Shown one piece after another: positions 44,380 to 46,728 of a DNA stretch of 46,728 nt (position 1 is the stretch's first letter; each line of letters starts with the position of its first letter). Source of the stretch: Sediminibacterium sp. (GTDB lineage: Bacteria; Bacteroidota; Bacteroidia; Chitinophagales; Chitinophagaceae). The translations under genes were made by a program, and so were the position numbers. The stretch covers positions 1 to 46,728 of the forward strand of contig JAIXYL010000062.1 of the NCBI GenBank assembly GCA_027490265.1, in the 5' to 3' direction. Below the pieces are notes generated by a model. It saw nothing but the letters and a program-made list of their open reading frames with translations, had not been told where the DNA came from and searched no databases.

Positions 44380-45303
44380 ATGTCTTTAGTAGTAGTTGGA
44401 TCCATGGCTTTCGACGCCATTGAAACCCCTTTCGGGAAAAGTGACAAAATCATTGGCGGCGCTGGAACCTATATTGCTTGGTGTGCATCCAATTATACCC
44501 CAGTAAAACAGATTTCTGTGGTAGGTGGCGATTTTCCACAAGCTGAGTTAGACATTTTAACTGAACGTGGTGTAAATCTTGAAGGTGTTCAAATTAAAAA
44601 AGATGAGAAAACCTTCTTCTGGAGTGGCCGTTATCATATGGATATGAATACCCGCGATACATTAGACACACAATTAAATGTATTGGGAAGTTTTGAGCCT
44701 GTTGTTCCAGACAGCTACCAAGATTGTGAGTTTTTAATGCTCGGCAACCTAGCTCCATCAGTGCAAAGAAGCGTGATTGAACAACTTAAGACCAGACCTA
44801 AATTGATTGTAATGGATACCATGAATTTCTGGATGGAAATTGCCATGGATGATCTTAAGCAAACTTTGGCAATGGTTGATTTATTAATGGTGAATGATAG
44901 TGAAGCACGCGAGTTGAGTGGTGAATATTCTTTGGTAAAAGCTGCTGCTAAAATCATGCAGATGGGCCCAAAATATTTAATCATTAAAAAAGGAGAACAT
45001 GGTGCTTTATTGTTCCATAGAACCAAAGTGTTTTTTGCTCCTGCATTACCATTAGAAGAAGTGTTTGATCCAACAGGTGCTGGGGATACTTTTGCTGGTG
45101 GCTTCATTGGCCATATTGCTAAGACCAAAGACATTTCATTTGAAAATATGAAAACGGCCATTATTGTTGGTAGTGCGATGGCATCTTTTTGTGTTGAAAA
45201 ATTTGGCACACAACGTTTGAGAGAAATTAATCAATCAGATATTGAAGCCAGATTAGATGAATTTGTACAGTTGGTGAACTTCGATATTCAATTGGGCAAT
45301 TAA
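44380..45303 (+). CDS. PfkB-family carbohydrate/nucleoside kinase
   Basis: A 307-residue ribokinase-like kinase. The N-terminal motif region is GGAGTYIAWCASNYTPVKQISVVGGDFP. The C-terminal signature DPTGAGDTFAGGFIGHI contains the catalytic Asp. LLMVNDSEARELSGEYSLVKAA fits the family. The substrate is not decided; adenosine, ribose or other sugars are possible, and the long acidic middle is not diagnostic. The terminator at 45416 probably ends its transcript. Confidence 0.88.
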   Translation: MSLVVVGSMAFDAIETPFGKSDKIIGGAGTYIAWCASNYTPVKQISVVGGDFPQAELDILTERGVNLEGVQIKKDEKTFFWSGRYHMDMNTRDTLDTQLNVLGSFEPVVPDSYQDCEFLMLGNLAPSVQRSVIEQLKTRPKLIVMDTMNFWMEIAMDDLKQTLAMVDLLMVNDSEARELSGEYSLVKAAAKIMQMGPKYLIIKKGEHGALLFHRTKVFFAPALPLEEVFDPTGAGDTFAGGFIGHIAKTKDISFENMKTAIIVGSAMASFCVEKFGTQRLREINQSDIEARLDEFVQLVNFDIQLGN

Positions 45304-45415
45304 TTGAAAGATTGTATATTCGTTTTTGAATGACCATGATAAAGAACATAAAACGTAACAAAAAACCGCTCTAAGTGGAAGGTGTTTGTATGTTTTAAAC
45401 TGATTCATATTAACG

Positions 45416-45442
45416 AGCCTTCCAAATTTGGAAGGCTTTTTT
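45416..45442 (+). terminator. Intrinsic terminator after the PfkB kinase gene
   Basis: Eleven-base complementary arms (AGCCTTCCAAA and its complement) meet with no spacer, forming a strong hairpin followed by a T run on the + strand. It lies 112 bases beyond the kinase stop and 40 bases before asd, so asd needs its own promoter or read-through. Confidence 0.75.
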
Positions 45443-45482
45443 ATTAACACTAAAACTCCAAAACGGAGACGGGGGGAACAAC

Positions 45483-46472
45483 ATGAAAGTAGCAGTAGTT
45501 GGCGCAACAGGTTTAGTAGGAACCAAAATGTTGCAAGTATTAGCAGAGAGACAATTTCCGGTAACTGAAATAGTGCCGGTAGCATCTGAAAGATCTGTAG
45601 GTAAGGAAGTGATGTTTAAAGGCAAAGCTTACAAGGTAGTCAGCATGGCAGACGGTATTGCAGCCAAACCAGCTGTGGCTATATTTTCTGCTGGTGGTAG
45701 CACTTCTTTAGAGTGGGCGCCACAGTATGCAGCTGCGGGCATTCGTGTGATTGACAACTCTTCTGCTTGGAGAATGGATCCTACCAAAAAATTAGTAGTA
45801 CCTGAAGTGAATGCGTCAGTACTTACCAGCGAGGACTATATTATTGCCAATCCAAATTGTTCCACCATTCAAATGGTGGTGGCTTTGCAACCCTTACACT
45901 TGAAATATAAAATTAAGCGTGTAGTGGTAAGCACTTACCAAAGTGTTACAGGAACCGGTAAAAAAGCAGTAGACCAATTGTTTAATGAACGCCAAAGTGT
46001 AGAGGGAGATATGGCGTATAAATATCCCATTGATTTAAATGTTATTCCACAGATTGATGTGTTTTTAGAGAATGGCTATACCAAAGAAGAAATGAAAATG
46101 GTCAAGGAAACCAATAAAATTATGCAAGACGATTCTATTCGCGTCACCGCAACAACCGTGCGCATTCCTGTTGTTGGAGGGCATAGTGAAAGCGTGAATA
46201 TTGAATTTGAAAACGATTTTACGGTGGAAGATGTGAAATTGTTATTGGCTGCAGCGCCTGGTGTCATAGTTCAAGACGATTTGCCGAATCAAATTTACCC
46301 AATGCCATTGTGGGCACACGAAAAAGATGAAGTATTTGTGGGTCGTATCAGAAGAGATGAATCGCAAGACAAGACATTAAATATGTGGATTGTGAGTGAT
46401 AATCTTAGAAAAGGTGCAGCTACCAATGCTGTACAAATTGCAGAATACATGTTGGCTAATGGCCTATTATAA
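45483..46472 (+). CDS. asd: Aspartate-semialdehyde dehydrogenase
   Basis: A 329-residue NADPH-dependent enzyme making aspartate-4-semialdehyde for lysine, threonine, methionine and diaminopimelate synthesis. The Rossmann loop is VVGATGLVGTKML (5-17). Catalytic Cys126 is in NPNCSTIQ, and the substrate-binding His in VVGGHSESVNIE. The C-terminal MPLWAHEKDEVFVGRIRRDESQDKTLNMWIVSDNLRKGAATNAVQIAE is diagnostic. A G-rich GGAGACGGGGGGA tract lies just before the ATG and could act as a ribosome site, unusual in this phylum. Confidence 0.96.
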   Translation: MKVAVVGATGLVGTKMLQVLAERQFPVTEIVPVASERSVGKEVMFKGKAYKVVSMADGIAAKPAVAIFSAGGSTSLEWAPQYAAAGIRVIDNSSAWRMDPTKKLVVPEVNASVLTSEDYIIANPNCSTIQMVVALQPLHLKYKIKRVVVSTYQSVTGTGKKAVDQLFNERQSVEGDMAYKYPIDLNVIPQIDVFLENGYTKEEMKMVKETNKIMQDDSIRVTATTVRIPVVGGHSESVNIEFENDFTVEDVKLLLAAAPGVIVQDDLPNQIYPMPLWAHEKDEVFVGRIRRDESQDKTLNMWIVSDNLRKGAATNAVQIAEYMLANGLL

Positions 46473-46484
46473 TTAATAGTTCAA

Positions 46485-46728
46485 TTGAAATATATTCAGT
46501 CATTGTTCAGTTTATGGATGTTGGCCATGTCTTTTGGATGTGGCCAACATTTGTATCAGCCAAAACATCCTACAAACGGTTTAACAGGGGAAGCGTTTTA
46601 TACAGAAGCCAAGCAAATGCAATGGCAGCAAAGAGATTCATTGGCATTGGGTCAGATTTTAGCAGGCAATATGCCTCAGTTTTTGTATAAGCTAGTACCC
46701 ATTCATGTAAGTATGGTTGATTCAGTTA
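46485..46728 (+). CDS. Putative lipoprotein, 3' truncated by window edge
   Basis: An open frame of 81 codons runs to the window end with no stop. The N-terminus (MKYIQSLFSLWMLAMSFGC) is a lipoprotein signal with lipidated Cys19, but the start must be TTG at 46485; the first ATG (46518) would leave too short a signal. The later part (GQILAGNMPQFLYKLVPIHV) resembles a conserved Bacteroidota secreted protein of unknown function, as far as I recall. It lies 12 bases after asd in the same frame and is probably co-transcribed. Confidence 0.55.
   Translation, partial: MKYIQSLFSLWMLAMSFGCGQHLYQPKHPTNGLTGEAFYTEAKQMQWQQRDSLALGQILAGNMPQFLYKLVPIHVSMVDSV

Noticed and set aside
44715-45209. 164-codon open frame on the - strand inside the PfkB kinase gene
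   Set aside because: Antisense shadow of a clearly recognisable kinase with its catalytic motif; no start context or family resemblance.

Overview
This 46.7 kb window looks like chromosomal DNA of a Bacteroidota member, most likely of the Chitinophagaceae. The evidence is the AT-rich coding style, the near absence of Shine-Dalgarno sequences, promoter -7 elements of the TAnnTTTG type upstream of several genes, lipoproteins of a Bacteroidota kind, and the gene content. No rRNA, tRNA, CRISPR array, insertion sequence or prophage was recognised. Almost everything is core or metabolic genome, tightly packed on both strands.

Layout. 1-3952 (+): the C-terminal part of ftsH, then a compact run of a LUD-domain protein, a gamma-glutamylcyclotransferase-like protein, lpxH and an MscS channel. 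3944-10662: a MerR-type regulator, a 3-hydroxyacyl-CoA dehydrogenase, an Ig-like lipoprotein, a large UvrD-type helicase fused to an iron-sulfur nuclease, and a SRPBCC protein. 10664-13686 (-): radical SAM/SPASM protein, MarR regulator and GHL10-type glycosidase. 13687-14007: a gene-free stretch that holds a sigma-54-like promoter followed 60-90 nt later by a strong terminator, suggesting an undescribed ~80 nt RNA. 14006-17924 (-): VanZ-like protein, hybrid histidine kinase, anti-sigma/ECF sigma pair and gcvH. 17999-24787: a hypothetical protein, serS, a TonB-C protein, an S9 peptidase, an AhpD-like protein, a 2-oxoacid:ferredoxin oxidoreductase beta subunit and an orphan NarL/LuxR response regulator. 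25058-31658: YciO/Sua5-type protein, rnhB, heme A synthase, a membrane-anchored patatin-like protein, a lipid kinase and fabH. 31722-34474: two tandem paralogous outer-membrane barrels, an alpha/beta hydrolase and a DoxX-like protein. 34643-38112: typA, a small secreted protein and obgE.

38154-44236 (-) is a phenylacetate catabolic operon, transcribed in the order tetR-paaE-paaA-paaB-paaC-paaD-paaG-paaI-paaY. It encodes the phenylacetyl-CoA epoxidase with its reductase, the ring-epoxide isomerase, a thioesterase and a PaaY-like hexapeptide protein, with a candidate TetR operator in front. paaK, paaZ and paaJ are not in the window; a paaH-like dehydrogenase lies separately at 4673. The window ends with a PfkB-family kinase, asd and the start of a lipoprotein gene running off the edge.

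Many start codons were moved downstream of the longest open frame on the basis of family N-termini, signal peptides or promoter position. Function calls rest on motif recognition by eye; no database search was run.
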